Of a stretch of 41,489 nt of DNA, positions 30,820 to 39,554 are shown one piece after another. The notes beneath the pieces are model-generated. The model saw only the letters and a program-made list of their open reading frames with translations. It had not been told where the DNA came from and did not search any database. Position numbers and translations under genes: made by a program. The stretch covers positions 1-41,489 of the forward strand of contig JAGTRS010000033.1 of NCBI GenBank assembly GCA_018262195.1. The letters run 5' to 3'. Each line of letters opens with the position of its first letter. Within the stretch, counting starts at the first letter, position 1. Source of the DNA: Pseudomonadota bacterium (GTDB lineage: Bacteria > Pseudomonadota > Gammaproteobacteria > Burkholderiales > Rhodocyclaceae).

Positions 30820-32988
30820 CTAGTGCTTCGAAAGCCTCAGGAACTCGAGCAATTGACTGGATGGCAAGGGCCGGCTGAAATAATAGCCCTGCATTTCCTT
30901 GCAACCGAGTTGCCGGAGGATGGCAGCCTGCTGCTCGGTCTCCACCCCTTCAGCAATCAGATGAAGATCAAAATTATTGGCAATCCCGACGATTGCTTGA
31001 ATGATGGCGAATGAATCGTGGGAGATTTTCAGGTCGCGGACAAATGATTGGTCGATCTTGATCCGGCTGACCGAGAACCGGCGCAGGTAATTAAGCGATG
31101 AATAGCGTGTACCGAAGTCGTCGATCGAAATGTGCACCCCGGTACTGCGAAGATGTTTCACCCGGGTAACGATGTTCTCGGCGTCCTTCATCAGGAGGCT
31201 TTCGGTAATTTCTAGCTCAAGCGACTCAGGCGCAATCCGGAATTCGTCGAGTGGGGTGCGAATTCGCTCCATGAGATCGTTGCGATCGAATTCTCTCGCC
31301 GAAAGATTCACGCCCAGGCGAATGTCCCCGAACCCTTGTTGTTTCAGGTGCGCCAGTTGCGCGCAGGCTTCGCGTAGAACCCAGTCACTGATTGTGATGA
31401 TCAGCCCTGTCTCTTCCGCGATCGGAATAAAAGCATCAGGACTGATCATGCCTGCCGTTGGATGATGCCATCGAATCAGGGCTTCAACGCCGACAACTTT
31501 TTCTGTTTCAGAATCAATCTGTGGCTGGAAATACAGCTCAAACTGATTCCCTTCCTTAACCGCCTTGCGAAGATCATTTTCCACAGACAAGCGGTCAAGG
31601 TGCGCCGTATACATGTGCGGCAGGAAGGCGGTGTAGCCGTTTTTCCCCTGCGCCTTTACTTGATACATTGCCATGTCTGCGCAGCGGATCAAGTCTTCAG
31701 AGATTGAACTGTCGTCGGGATAGACGGCAATTCCGATACTGGTCGTTGCCAGAAATTGAGTTTCGGCCAGCAAGAATGGTTTGCGCAGTTCCACGAGTAT
31801 TTTTTCGGCAACGACAAGGGCGTCTTCCTTGTTGCTGACGGTGGGCAGCAATGCGGTAAATTCGTCTCCACCTTGCCGGGCAAGCGTATCTCCCGTACGC
31901 AAACAACAACGAATTCGTGCTGCAAACTCGCGCAGGAGCTGATCCCCGACCAGGTGGCCATAGGTATCGTTGACCAGCTTGAATCGATCGATGTCCAAAT
32001 ACATGACAGCGAGTTTTTCCTTGCGCCGTGATGCCTGCACGATCGCCATTTCCAGGCGGTCAATAAACAGTGTTCGGTTGGGCAGTTGAGTCAGAAGATC
32101 GTGAAAGGCCTGGAAGGTAATCGTTTCTTCGGCTTTCTTGCGTTCCGAAATATCTCGAGCCACGCCTGATGTTCCAAGGAAGGCAACTGGCTGCGCGAGC
32201 TGGGTGGTTTCATAGATACCCTGGGTACTCAGGATGGCCGTAACAACGGTGTCGTTACTGGCGCGCAATCTGGACGGTTTTCGCTTGAAACGCACTTCCA
32301 GGTTGCTGGTGGCTCGTTCCCCGACTCGCCTTTCATTGAAGGCATATCGAACATGCTCGTGGTCGCGGGGATCCACTACTTTTGTGTAGTCCTGTCCGAC
32401 CAACTCTTCAGGGTGATAGCCCAGCAAGGTGCTGACTCGCCCATTGATGAAGGTAAACCGCCCTTGGCGATCCAGCGTGAAGATCATGTCGGGTGAATGC
32501 TCGACAAGGAAGCGGTGGAGTTGCTCGGAATGCTGGAGCTGAGCCGAGACGATTGCGAGTTCCTTGTCACGTTGTCGATTGGCCAGGGCGCGGTCGACCG
32601 CGATGAGCATGTCGTTCGGATCGCAGTCCTTGCGCAGGAATTCGAAAGCCCGATGACGTAGCGCATGAATAGCCGAGTTGATCGACTTGTCCGCGCTAAA
32701 AACGATCACCGAGGTATCGAGCTGATGAGACTCCATCCACTCCATGATCTCGAGGCCCGAGATATCCGGAAGTCTCAAGTCGAGGATTACAAGGTCGGTC
32801 TTGCCTTCCTTGAGCTTGGCGATGGCCTCCTGGCCTGTGCTGGCTTCGCAAATCGAACGCTGGTCTGCGGCAAGTAACTCCATGTACGCACTTCGAAAAC
32901 GTACCTCATCGTCAACGATAAGGATGTTTTGCTGCGCCTGGATAGCTGGAAGCTTGGCGAGCTCGTAGAGTGCGGTGATGGCGTTCAT
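30820..32988 (-). CDS. Response regulator with PAS, GGDEF and EAL domains
   Basis: A 722-aa cytoplasmic protein for cyclic-di-GMP turnover. The receiver domain (about 20-135) has the acid pair DD at 26-27, phospho-acceptor Asp70 (LVILDLRLPD) and Lys101. PAS (about 155-280) is followed by GGDEF with intact GGDEF at 373-377 and an I-site RTGD (364-367) five residues before it. The EAL domain has intact EAL at 502-504 (VGVEALIRWHHP), and ELEITESLLM, DDFGTRYSSL and LIAEGVETEQQA. Both activities are thus predicted possible. It begins 3 nt after the HDOD-kinase gene, making that kinase the likely partner. Confidence 0.94.
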   Translation of the reverse strand: MNAITALYELAKLPAIQAQQNILIVDDEVRFRSAYMELLAADQRSICEASTGQEAIAKLKEGKTDLVILDLRLPDISGLEIMEWMESHQLDTSVIVFSADKSINSAIHALRHRAFEFLRKDCDPNDMLIAVDRALANRQRDKELAIVSAQLQHSEQLHRFLVEHSPDMIFTLDRQGRFTFINGRVSTLLGYHPEELVGQDYTKVVDPRDHEHVRYAFNERRVGERATSNLEVRFKRKPSRLRASNDTVVTAILSTQGIYETTQLAQPVAFLGTSGVARDISERKKAEETITFQAFHDLLTQLPNRTLFIDRLEMAIVQASRRKEKLAVMYLDIDRFKLVNDTYGHLVGDQLLREFAARIRCCLRTGDTLARQGGDEFTALLPTVSNKEDALVVAEKILVELRKPFLLAETQFLATTSIGIAVYPDDSSISEDLIRCADMAMYQVKAQGKNGYTAFLPHMYTAHLDRLSVENDLRKAVKEGNQFELYFQPQIDSETEKVVGVEALIRWHHPTAGMISPDAFIPIAEETGLIITISDWVLREACAQLAHLKQQGFGDIRLGVNLSAREFDRNDLMERIRTPLDEFRIAPESLELEITESLLMKDAENIVTRVKHLRSTGVHISIDDFGTRYSSLNYLRRFSVSRIKIDQSFVRDLKISHDSFAIIQAIVGIANNFDLHLIAEGVETEQQAAILRQLGCKEMQGYYFSRPLPSSQLLEFLRLSKH

Positions 32989-32991
32989 GCG

Positions 32992-35136
32992 CTACTGTCC
33001 CGATGCGGGTCGTCGGGTCTTTGGAATCAGCAGCGCAATGCTGGTACCGGCGCCAATCTGGCTTCTGCAGGTGATCAGGATTCCTTCTTTTTTGGCCAGG
33101 CTGCCCACCACGGACAGGCCAAATCCTCGTTGCGAAGTGTCAGAGATTGGTTTCGGGCGATAGAAGGACTGAATGGTCGCTTCAGGCATTCCCGGTCCAT
33201 TGTCGTCAATCCGTAACTGCACATAGCTGGCGCCGTCATGAATGATGTTGTCGCTGACGGAAATCTTGATGAGTTTCCCCGCGATGAGGGCTTCCGATGC
33301 GTTCTTCCAGAGGTTCAGGACGATCTGCTTCAGATTGTCACGGTTGATCTGAATGGAGAGCGGCGCCTGCGGCAGAGTTGTCTCGATTCGAATACCTTTG
33401 GAATTGAACAAGGTGTCTGCATAGAGCAGCAAGAAGTCGTTGAGGACGCCGACGAGATCAATGCTTCCGGCCTCGGCACTTCCTCGGATGGCATGGGTCA
33501 TGTGGCCAACAATGTTGGCGACACGATCAATTTCCTCGGTCAAAACCGTGAGCTCCTGGCGAACGCCATCTTCCGGCAGCTTCCGTTCGAGAATTTTGAG
33601 ATAGCTTTTGATGATGCCCAAAGGGTTGCCGGCCTCATGGACGATCTGCCGCGCGTGGCTGGTGAATTGGCTGGCCAGTTCCTCTTCAACCTGCTGCCGG
33701 TGCTTGTTTGCTTCAATCACGCTATCGAGGCTGATCGCCGCAATTTTGCCGAAATTGGCCAACCAGGGAACCCGGCGCTGAAGGCGGCCATACTGTTTTT
33801 CAGACAACCCGCAAATCATTACGCCAATGGCGCGATTACGCGCCAGCATCGGGATGCATAGCAGGCCATCGGCAGACAGGGCGCGGGCAACCTGCAAATC
33901 CAGCAAGGGCAGGGTTTCAGTCTGCTCAAAGGTTGTTTTTACTTGTCGGCCAATGACGGCTGCCGCAACCAATGAGCGCGATGCCAGCATCGGGATTGAC
34001 AGCTGCCGAAAGAGATCCGGTTGCGCTCCGACTTTTTCACCGGACAGTGCATCGCCCTTCTCGTTGGCCAACAAGATGGCCACTTTCGGGAGGTCAAAGA
34101 GGATTCGTGCCGATTCCCTAAGCGCGAGCAGAACCTCCGTATCGCTCCCCAGCTGGAACAAGTCCTGCTGCAAGGGCTGCAACAAGGCCATGCCGCCGAG
34201 CATTGCGGTGATATCCTCCTCGGCCGCATTTACCGGACTCGCCGAATCCGGAAGGGGAGCGGGAATCGAGGCGCGCCGTTTCGGGAATTCGTCCGCGATG
34301 CCGATTCCCAATGCATCGGCAATCTGACGGGTTCGCTCGATTGAACGCTCGCGAGCCGTCAGCAGGGCAGGCATGGAAAGCTTGAGGCTACTATGGTTGA
34401 CGACCACGCCCAATTCCGGCGACTTCTCAATATCGGTGCTCAGCGTCTGGGCAATCCAGATGATCTGTGGCAGCGACGTGGCGGTCAGAATCTGCAACGC
34501 TGACGCATGATGGAAAGCCACGCCATCGGCAAGGACCGAGTCCAAGCCCCAGTGATCGATCAACCAGCTACCAACTTCAGCATGGGTTGTGCCAAATAGC
34601 TGAAACTCCTCGGCCTGGAGCTTCGGGTTCTCGGCGGAGTTGCTCAGGAAGCGACAATAGGGTTCGCCAATCGCCGAGCGCAGGATCAGTTCGCCGATAT
34701 CGTGCAACAGCCCCGACAGATAGGCATCGTCGGGATGTGGATACTCCACAAGCTCGGCGACGCTACGCGCGAGCTCACCCACCAGCAGTGAATGGCTCCA
34801 GAAGTCGGCAACATCGGATCCGTCAAGACGGGAATTTCGGTCGAAAAGCCGCTGGATGGAAAGGCAGGTTGCAAGCGAACGAACCAGGCGGGTGCCAAGG
34901 GCAAGCAAGCAGGTTTCGAGATTCTTCAGTTCTCGCCCTCGGCGCAGCGCAGGCGAGTTGGCAACGGTCAGAATTCGCGAGGCCAGTCCGGGATCTTGTT
35001 CGACGATCGTCGCCAACTCCCCCATCGTCGCTTGTTCGTCTTCGACGGTTCGCATGAGTCGCAACAGTATCTCGGGCGGAGAGGGAATCCGACCGCTGTC
35101 GATTGATTCTTGGACGGATTCAGGGATACGGCGCAT
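32992..35136 (-). CDS. HDOD-domain sensor histidine kinase
   Basis: A 714-aa soluble sensor with three parts: an HDOD domain (about 15-215; VEQDPGLASRILTVANSPAL, SGLLHDIGELIL), a GAF-like region (about 330-470), and a histidine kinase with phospho-acceptor His500 in QIVHEAGNPLGIIKSYLKIL, N box NLWKNASEALIAGK, DNGPGMPE and RGFGLSVVGSLAKKEG. No membrane helix is visible, so it senses a cytoplasmic signal. HDOD plus GAF plus kinase is a known but uncommon combination. It is cotranscribed with the receiver-GGDEF-EAL gene 3 nt downstream. Confidence 0.92.
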   Translation of the reverse strand: MRRIPESVQESIDSGRIPSPPEILLRLMRTVEDEQATMGELATIVEQDPGLASRILTVANSPALRRGRELKNLETCLLALGTRLVRSLATCLSIQRLFDRNSRLDGSDVADFWSHSLLVGELARSVAELVEYPHPDDAYLSGLLHDIGELILRSAIGEPYCRFLSNSAENPKLQAEEFQLFGTTHAEVGSWLIDHWGLDSVLADGVAFHHASALQILTATSLPQIIWIAQTLSTDIEKSPELGVVVNHSSLKLSMPALLTARERSIERTRQIADALGIGIADEFPKRRASIPAPLPDSASPVNAAEEDITAMLGGMALLQPLQQDLFQLGSDTEVLLALRESARILFDLPKVAILLANEKGDALSGEKVGAQPDLFRQLSIPMLASRSLVAAAVIGRQVKTTFEQTETLPLLDLQVARALSADGLLCIPMLARNRAIGVMICGLSEKQYGRLQRRVPWLANFGKIAAISLDSVIEANKHRQQVEEELASQFTSHARQIVHEAGNPLGIIKSYLKILERKLPEDGVRQELTVLTEEIDRVANIVGHMTHAIRGSAEAGSIDLVGVLNDFLLLYADTLFNSKGIRIETTLPQAPLSIQINRDNLKQIVLNLWKNASEALIAGKLIKISVSDNIIHDGASYVQLRIDDNGPGMPEATIQSFYRPKPISDTSQRGFGLSVVGSLAKKEGILITCRSQIGAGTSIALLIPKTRRPASGQ

Positions 35137-35364
35137 GGATGTGCAGAATCAAAGATCGACCTTGTACAGAAGATGAACGAACAATTACCTGTTAATCAAC
35201 CGGAACAACATAGGTTGTACTTTACCTAGTTACGGGTATGACGTTCGGGAATTTGTAGTTTTTCTTAAAAATTGATTTAGAAGAATATAGTGCGATGGAG
35301 TTGACCACCTGATAGATGAAAAACGCTCTCATAAGGAAGGTTACTTTTTGTTTATGTCAAAAAT
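35137..35364. other. AT-rich intergenic region upstream of the HDOD kinase
   Basis: No gene was found. It holds GAACAAC/GTTGTAC (35203-35209, 35214-35220), an imperfect inverted repeat around ATAG that could bind a regulator. The promoter of the kinase operon must lie here; none stands out clearly. Confidence 0.4.
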
Positions 35365-35394
35365 AAAACAGCTTGGATATTCCCAAGCTGTTTT
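35365..35394 (-). terminator. Terminator after the PEP-CTERM gene
   Basis: The 12-bp perfect stem AAAACAGCTTGG / CCAAGCTGTTTT with loop ATATTC has T runs on both sides, so it works in both directions. It lies 64 nt after the PEP-CTERM stop codon. Confidence 0.88.
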
Positions 35395-35458
35395 CTTGAA
35401 CTCAATTCAGAGGGCTATCAAGTCTCCCCGATAATGAGTCCGGGTTCAGTCAACGCGA

Positions 35459-36412
35459 TTAACTATTGGCCGATTTACGCAGGCGCATCATGCCCAAGCC
35501 GGAAAGTGCCAGCCCCAATAGTGCAATAGAGTTCGGTTCAGGGACGTTCAGGCGAACGGCACTAATTGCAACGCCAAAATATTGGGTTGAATGCGCGCTT
35601 TCTGCAGTTTTGAAACCAAAGCACTGATAACCATTGGCGTTATTGAAGTCGGCATCCAGACCAAGAATGCTGCACTCACCGTTGGCTAATGAGCCGATTC
35701 CTACCGTATTCAGACTTCCGTCAGAATTCAGCGTCAGGACGCTCGCGTAGTAGCCGAAATCATCGTATTCAAAATAGTTATTGACTGTATTGGTTCCAAT
35801 GAAACCGAAGAGATCACCGCAATTGCCGCCTGCTGACCCATCGGCACACAAGCCAAAACCGCCATCCCCACCGGCGTTTGGCGTCTCACGGAATTTGAAT
35901 TGGAATGTCAGCGTTGGACCAGGCAGGTCGCTTCCCGGGGTGGGGGAATAGGGGGTAAGGGTAAGAGAATCGGTAATCGTTGCACCCGTCAGGGTCCGGA
36001 AACCGGAGTCAAGCGGGTTGTTCCAGTGCGTAAATGAAATTCCTTTGCCGATTTCGCTCCCGGTCAGACTGCCATTTGTGTCTGTTGTCAGAGCGCCGGG
36101 CAGGCTATTTGCCGGGCCGCCACCAATCAATGATCCGGCCAAGAAATTGCCGACGGTAAGTGCGCTACGGTTTTCGCCGGAATTGGTTGGGGTCTGAAAG
36201 TTTCCAGTGCCACCCCAGGATAATTCGCTTGCAGTGTTTGTTTGTGTCCCTCCCCCGGTGGCTTCCCAGGTCGGGCTCGAGAACGTTGCATTGGTTGAAT
36301 AGGTCCATGTGTCGACCATGGCTGCTTGGGCAAAACCGGCTGCCAAAGCCAAGACGACGCCAGAAAGCGCCAGGATGGAATTGTTTCTCACTTGTTCAAG
36401 TTTAGTTGTCAT
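35459..36412 (-). CDS. PEP-CTERM sorting protein, THxN type
   Basis: A 317-residue exported protein. The signal peptide (NSILALSGVVLALAAGFAQA) is followed by a Gly/Asn/Thr/Ser-rich beta region holding ISFTHWNNPL, the THxN motif of a named PEP-CTERM subfamily. The C terminus has the sorting signal NVPEPNSIALLGLALSGLGM followed by basic RLRKS, which exosortase recognises and cleaves. Start ATG 36412 has GAGAAAGGA upstream; a longer frame to 36496 is unsupported. No exosortase gene is in the window, so it must be elsewhere. Role is probably surface or exopolysaccharide associated. Confidence 0.92.
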   Translation of the reverse strand: MTTKLEQVRNNSILALSGVVLALAAGFAQAAMVDTWTYSTNATFSSPTWEATGGGTQTNTASELSWGGTGNFQTPTNSGENRSALTVGNFLAGSLIGGGPANSLPGALTTDTNGSLTGSEIGKGISFTHWNNPLDSGFRTLTGATITDSLTLTPYSPTPGSDLPGPTLTFQFKFRETPNAGGDGGFGLCADGSAGGNCGDLFGFIGTNTVNNYFEYDDFGYYASVLTLNSDGSLNTVGIGSLANGECSILGLDADFNNANGYQCFGFKTAESAHSTQYFGVAISAVRLNVPEPNSIALLGLALSGLGMMRLRKSANS

Positions 36413-36697
36413 TTCCTTTCTCCCTACCGAAAAAGCAAGCCTGTTTGAGATTAACCAGTGCTTGCTGCTTACAAGGTGGCTATTGCTACCTGCCAATACT
36501 GAAGCATAAATAGTGCTCGGTTATTAATATGGTTAATAACTCTTTGTATTTAAAATGACGATTTTTCACAAAAATGCATTTGAAATAATTGCCGACATGC
36601 AAAAATCTCAATTGTGTAAAGTTTTCTGACATTCTTGTGTGTCGCGCGAATTGAGCGGTAAATACCTTCGCGGTCGAGGCCGAGATCGTGATGTGAT
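36413..36697. other. Noncoding region upstream of the PEP-CTERM gene
   Basis: An AT-rich gap with no gene. It contains the palindrome at 36520-36540 and many A/T tracts. No sigma-54 -24/-12 pair of correct spacing was found on the minus strand. Confidence 0.45.
36520..36540. promoter_or_regulatory. Perfect 8-bp-arm palindrome upstream of the PEP-CTERM gene
   Basis: GTTATTAA and TTAATAAC are perfect inverted repeats around TATGG, 108 bp upstream of the PEP-CTERM ATG. It is candidate operator DNA; the binding protein is unknown. Confidence 0.5.
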
Positions 36698-36985
36698 TTA
36701 AACCGACTGGCCTTTAGATATTACGGGGAGAGTCTCCAGCTTCGTTGCGTAGCGCTGTTTTTCGGCGGCGGTTAGTTGCTTGATCCGGTATTCGGCTTTC
36801 GAGGCCGATGAGCGATCGGGGTGTGTTTCGTGCCCCAACAATCTGAGTGGCGGATGCGAACGGGTATAGCGGGCACCTGTACCCTGGCAGTGAGCGGCAT
36901 AGCGTGCTTCGACATCGACCGTGATGCCGGTGTAGATGCTGCCATCGACACATTCGATCATGTACAGGAACCAGGGCTTAGTCAT
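36698..36985 (-). CDS. GIY-YIG domain protein (YhbQ/UPF0213 type)
   Basis: A 95-residue protein almost wholly made of a single GIY-YIG nuclease domain: FLYMIECVDGSIYTGITVDV with the YIG half as YTG, then RYAAHCQGTGARYTRSHPPL. Catalytic Glu lies in the KAEYRIKQL helix. E. coli YhbQ acts on structured DNA in vitro; the cellular role is uncertain. Its start overlaps the end of the upstream small gene by 8 nt. Confidence 0.9.
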   Translation of the reverse strand: MTKPWFLYMIECVDGSIYTGITVDVEARYAAHCQGTGARYTRSHPPLRLLGHETHPDRSSASKAEYRIKQLTAAEKQRYATKLETLPVISKGQSV

Positions 36986-37232
36986 GCTGGCTCACCCGGC
37001 TCAGGGCCAGCCGGATTCGCTGGACGGTTTCCTCTATGGGGGCGTGCCGCGATATTTCCAGGCCAAGACTTCGGGCGATGGCATTGACCTTGGCCGCATT
37101 GAGCGGGATTCCGCCGCGATCAACGGCAGCGATCAGTTGCCGAGCGCGTTCGTAGTCCGAAAGCGGGGCGGCCTTGCCGAAAAGAATGGCCTTCAGCCAC
37201 GAGAAAAAGCCCTTGGGCCAGCGTGATCCCAT
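36978..37232 (-). CDS. Hypothetical small basic protein
   Basis: An 84-residue protein, MGSRWPKGFFSWLKAILFGK, then YERARQLIAAVDRGGIPLNA and IARSLGLEISRHAPIEETVQ. A short hydrophobic N terminus is followed by a helical domain. ATG 37232 is chosen; a TTG at 37250 would add six residues. It overlaps the GIY-YIG gene and is probably cotranscribed. Its family is unknown to me; similar proteins occur in betaproteobacteria. Confidence 0.65.
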   Translation of the reverse strand: MGSRWPKGFFSWLKAILFGKAAPLSDYERARQLIAAVDRGGIPLNAAKVNAIARSLGLEISRHAPIEETVQRIRLALSRVSQHD

Positions 37233-37327
37233 ACACTTGCATCTGTTCAAAAAGCGAAGGATACATGGATGCTGCCGCCAAGGTTGATGGGCCGAATTCG
37301 AGGTGCTGACTTTTGAGCGATGTAACG

Positions 37328-37966
37328 ATGAGCCGCAGCCTGCTGGCGGCCAGCGAACTGCCGGTTTATGTCGGTGTTTCCATTAATCAGGTAACGCTGG
37401 TCAATAGCCAGGTGCTGGCGGCGCAGGCCTTGGCCGCGCTGTTGGCGGCACCAGTGATCGGCTTCGATACCGAATCGAAACCAACCTTCCTGAAGGGTGA
37501 GGTGTCGACCGGCCCGCATCTGGTGCAACTGGCCACTAGCGAGCATGTTTTCCTGCTTCCGGTCTCGTTTGCAGCAAACCATGAAGTGCTGCGGCGCATT
37601 CTTTCGGCAGCGGACATTCTCAAAGTCGGGCTCGGGCTGGGCAATGACCGAAGCGTGCTGCGGTCGCGACTGGGCATTGAATTGAACAACGTGCTCGACC
37701 TTGGCGAGGCAATGCGTGGTCCGGGACATCGCGGCACGGTGGGTGCCAAGGTGGCCGTGGCCCACTATTTTGGCCAGAAATTTCAGAAATCGAAAAAGGT
37801 GGGCACCAGCAACTGGGCCAATCCACGACTCAACGAGCGCCAGTTGCTGTATGCCGCCAACGATGCCCATGTCGCCTTGCAGCTCTATCACGCGTGGTTG
37901 CGTGACCCAAAGCGCCGCGAGCCGGGCACCATCCCAATCAACTCACAGGAAACAACTCATGGCTGA
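37328..37966 (+). CDS. RNase D-like 3'-5' exonuclease (DEDD superfamily)
   Basis: A 212-residue protein with a DEDDy exonuclease core: Exo I PVIGFDTESKPTF (DxE), Exo II around LKVGLGLGNDRSVL, and Exo III YAANDAHVALQLY (YxxxD). LVQLATSEHVFLL follows Exo I. There is no HRDC domain, so it is shorter than RNase D. Start ATG 37328, with a TTG at 37313 as alternative. It overlaps the YceH-type gene by 8 nt. The substrate (RNA or DNA) cannot be told from sequence. Confidence 0.9.
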   Translation: MSRSLLAASELPVYVGVSINQVTLVNSQVLAAQALAALLAAPVIGFDTESKPTFLKGEVSTGPHLVQLATSEHVFLLPVSFAANHEVLRRILSAADILKVGLGLGNDRSVLRSRLGIELNNVLDLGEAMRGPGHRGTVGAKVAVAHYFGQKFQKSKKVGTSNWANPRLNERQLLYAANDAHVALQLYHAWLRDPKRREPGTIPINSQETTHG

Positions 37967-38600
37967 ATCAACGCCGATGCTTTCTTTGCTTGAAACCCGC
38001 ATTCTCGGCACGCTGGTCGAGAAACAGCGGACTGTTCCCGATACCTATCCCTTGTCGGTAAACGCCCTGATGGCTGGCTGCAACCAGAAAACCAGCCGGA
38101 ATCCGGTGATCGAAACCAGCGAAACCGAGATTCTGGTGGCGCTCGACCGGCTGAAGGATCTCGGTTTGGTGCGCGAAGTCAGTGGCAGTCGGGTTAGCCG
38201 CTTTGAACATCTGTTCGAGAAGGCGCTTGGCGTGCCGACGCAGGCTTCAGCCTTGTTGACTGTGTTGATGCTGCGCGGGCCGCAGACGGCCGGGGAGTTA
38301 CGCCTGAATTGCGAACGCCTGCATCGCTTCGCCGATATTTCATCGGTTGAGGCCTTTCTGGAGGAACTGGCCTCCAGGGAGGAGGGCGCCTTGGTGGTAG
38401 AACTGCCGCGCCTGCCGGGGTCGCGTGAAAACCGCTGGATGCACCTGCTGAGTGGCGAGCCGGTGATCGAGGCGGGTTCTGTTGGACGATCGCAATCAGC
38501 TGGCGCGCAGGACATTGAGGAGCTTCGGATGCGGGTATCGTCTCTGGAAGCTGAGGTCGCTGAGTTACGTACCTTACTGCTCGATCGGAGCCGCGAATAG
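37959..38600 (+). CDS. YceH-family protein (DUF480)
   Basis: A 213-residue protein of the DUF480/YceH family, built of tandem winged helices: LETRILGTLVEKQRTVPDTY, PLSVNALMAGCNQKTSRNPV, then ALLTVLMLRGPQTAGELRLN. The last 35 residues form a coiled coil (DIEELRMRVSSLEAEVAELR). Function is unknown; the fold suggests nucleic acid binding. The start lies inside the end of the exonuclease gene. Confidence 0.93.
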   Translation: MAESTPMLSLLETRILGTLVEKQRTVPDTYPLSVNALMAGCNQKTSRNPVIETSETEILVALDRLKDLGLVREVSGSRVSRFEHLFEKALGVPTQASALLTVLMLRGPQTAGELRLNCERLHRFADISSVEAFLEELASREEGALVVELPRLPGSRENRWMHLLSGEPVIEAGSVGRSQSAGAQDIEELRMRVSSLEAEVAELRTLLLDRSRE

Positions 38601-38651
38601 GCGGGCGTTTTGGGCAGTTCTGCCATCTGCTTGACCTATAATTCGCCCGCC

Positions 38652-39551
38652 ATGAAATCCCTCGGTCCAACGAAATACACCCGCATTCGCATCATCGGCG
38701 CCGCCAGCGGCCTCGGCGCGCAGGATCAGGCGTGCGAGGATGGACCGGTTGCGTTTCACCATTCACAGGCCTGGCACGAACTCGAGCATCACCCCTTGGT
38801 GGATTGGGGCAAGACCTTGTTCGCGCCGGATAACGACGGCACCTCGACGACGGCCCGGATTGCCGAATTGTGTCGGAGTCTGGCCGATGAGGTGGCGATG
38901 ACGCTACATGCCGACGAATTTCCAGTGGTCATCGGCGGTGATCACTCCATTGCCATTGGTACGTGGAGCGGGGTGGCCCGTGTACTGGGCCAGCCTTTCG
39001 GCCTGTTGTGGATTGATGCTCATCTCGATAGCCACACGCCGGAAACAACCTATTCCGGTGCCGTTCACGGCATGCCGCTGGCCTGCCTGCTCGGGCGTGG
39101 CGACAAGCGCCTGCTCAATATCGGCCTGAACGGACCGCAAGTGAGCACAGCTCATACGGCCATTCTCGGGCCGCGCAGCTACGAAACCGAGGAGATCGAA
39201 TTCCTGCAGCGGATGGGGGTTCGCATCATCGATAGTGAAGAAATCCTGCGACGAGGATTTGCCGCCTGCCTGGACGAAGCGATCGCCATTGTTTCCGGTG
39301 CGCCAGCGGGTTTTGGCGTGACGCTTGATCTGGATGCCATTGATCCTCGGCTGGCGCCTGGCGTTGGCAGCCCGGAACCCGATGGCCTGGTCTCGTACGA
39401 CGTGCTGACGGCGATGCACTGGATTGCTGCTCAGGCCGGCCTAAAGGCATTGGAGATCGTCGAATACAACCCCGATCGTGACCGCCATGGGGCAACGGCA
39501 GCCTTGATTTCCGATCTGATCGAACAGATTTTGCCTGCAGGCAAAAAGTAG
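38652..39551 (+). CDS. Arginase/agmatinase-family protein, probable arginase
   Basis: A 299-residue ureohydrolase-fold protein. The manganese-site motifs are present: VVIGGDHSIAIGT, LLWIDAHLDSHTPETTYSGA and VTLDLDAIDPRLAPGVGSPE, plus LEIVEYNPDRDRHGAT. Arginases convert arginine to ornithine and urea; agmatinase and formiminoglutamase share the fold, so specificity is not certain. ATG 38652 is chosen over an upstream in-frame codon. A perfect TATAAT (38637-38642) lies only 10 nt before the start, without a good -35. Confidence 0.88.
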   Translation: MKSLGPTKYTRIRIIGAASGLGAQDQACEDGPVAFHHSQAWHELEHHPLVDWGKTLFAPDNDGTSTTARIAELCRSLADEVAMTLHADEFPVVIGGDHSIAIGTWSGVARVLGQPFGLLWIDAHLDSHTPETTYSGAVHGMPLACLLGRGDKRLLNIGLNGPQVSTAHTAILGPRSYETEEIEFLQRMGVRIIDSEEILRRGFAACLDEAIAIVSGAPAGFGVTLDLDAIDPRLAPGVGSPEPDGLVSYDVLTAMHWIAAQAGLKALEIVEYNPDRDRHGATAALISDLIEQILPAGKK

Positions 39552-39554
39552 GTC

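Noticed and set aside
30662..30904. Minus-strand open frame downstream of the GGDEF-EAL gene
   Set aside because: It overlaps the end of that gene and the displaced tRNA terminator and has no supporting features.
36413..36697. Sigma-54 promoter upstream of the PEP-CTERM gene
   Set aside because: GG and GC pairs were found on the minus strand but never with the required 10-bp spacing.
37701..37958. Upstream extension of the YceH-type gene
   Set aside because: It overlaps the exonuclease gene in another frame; the YceH family begins at the ATG at 37959.
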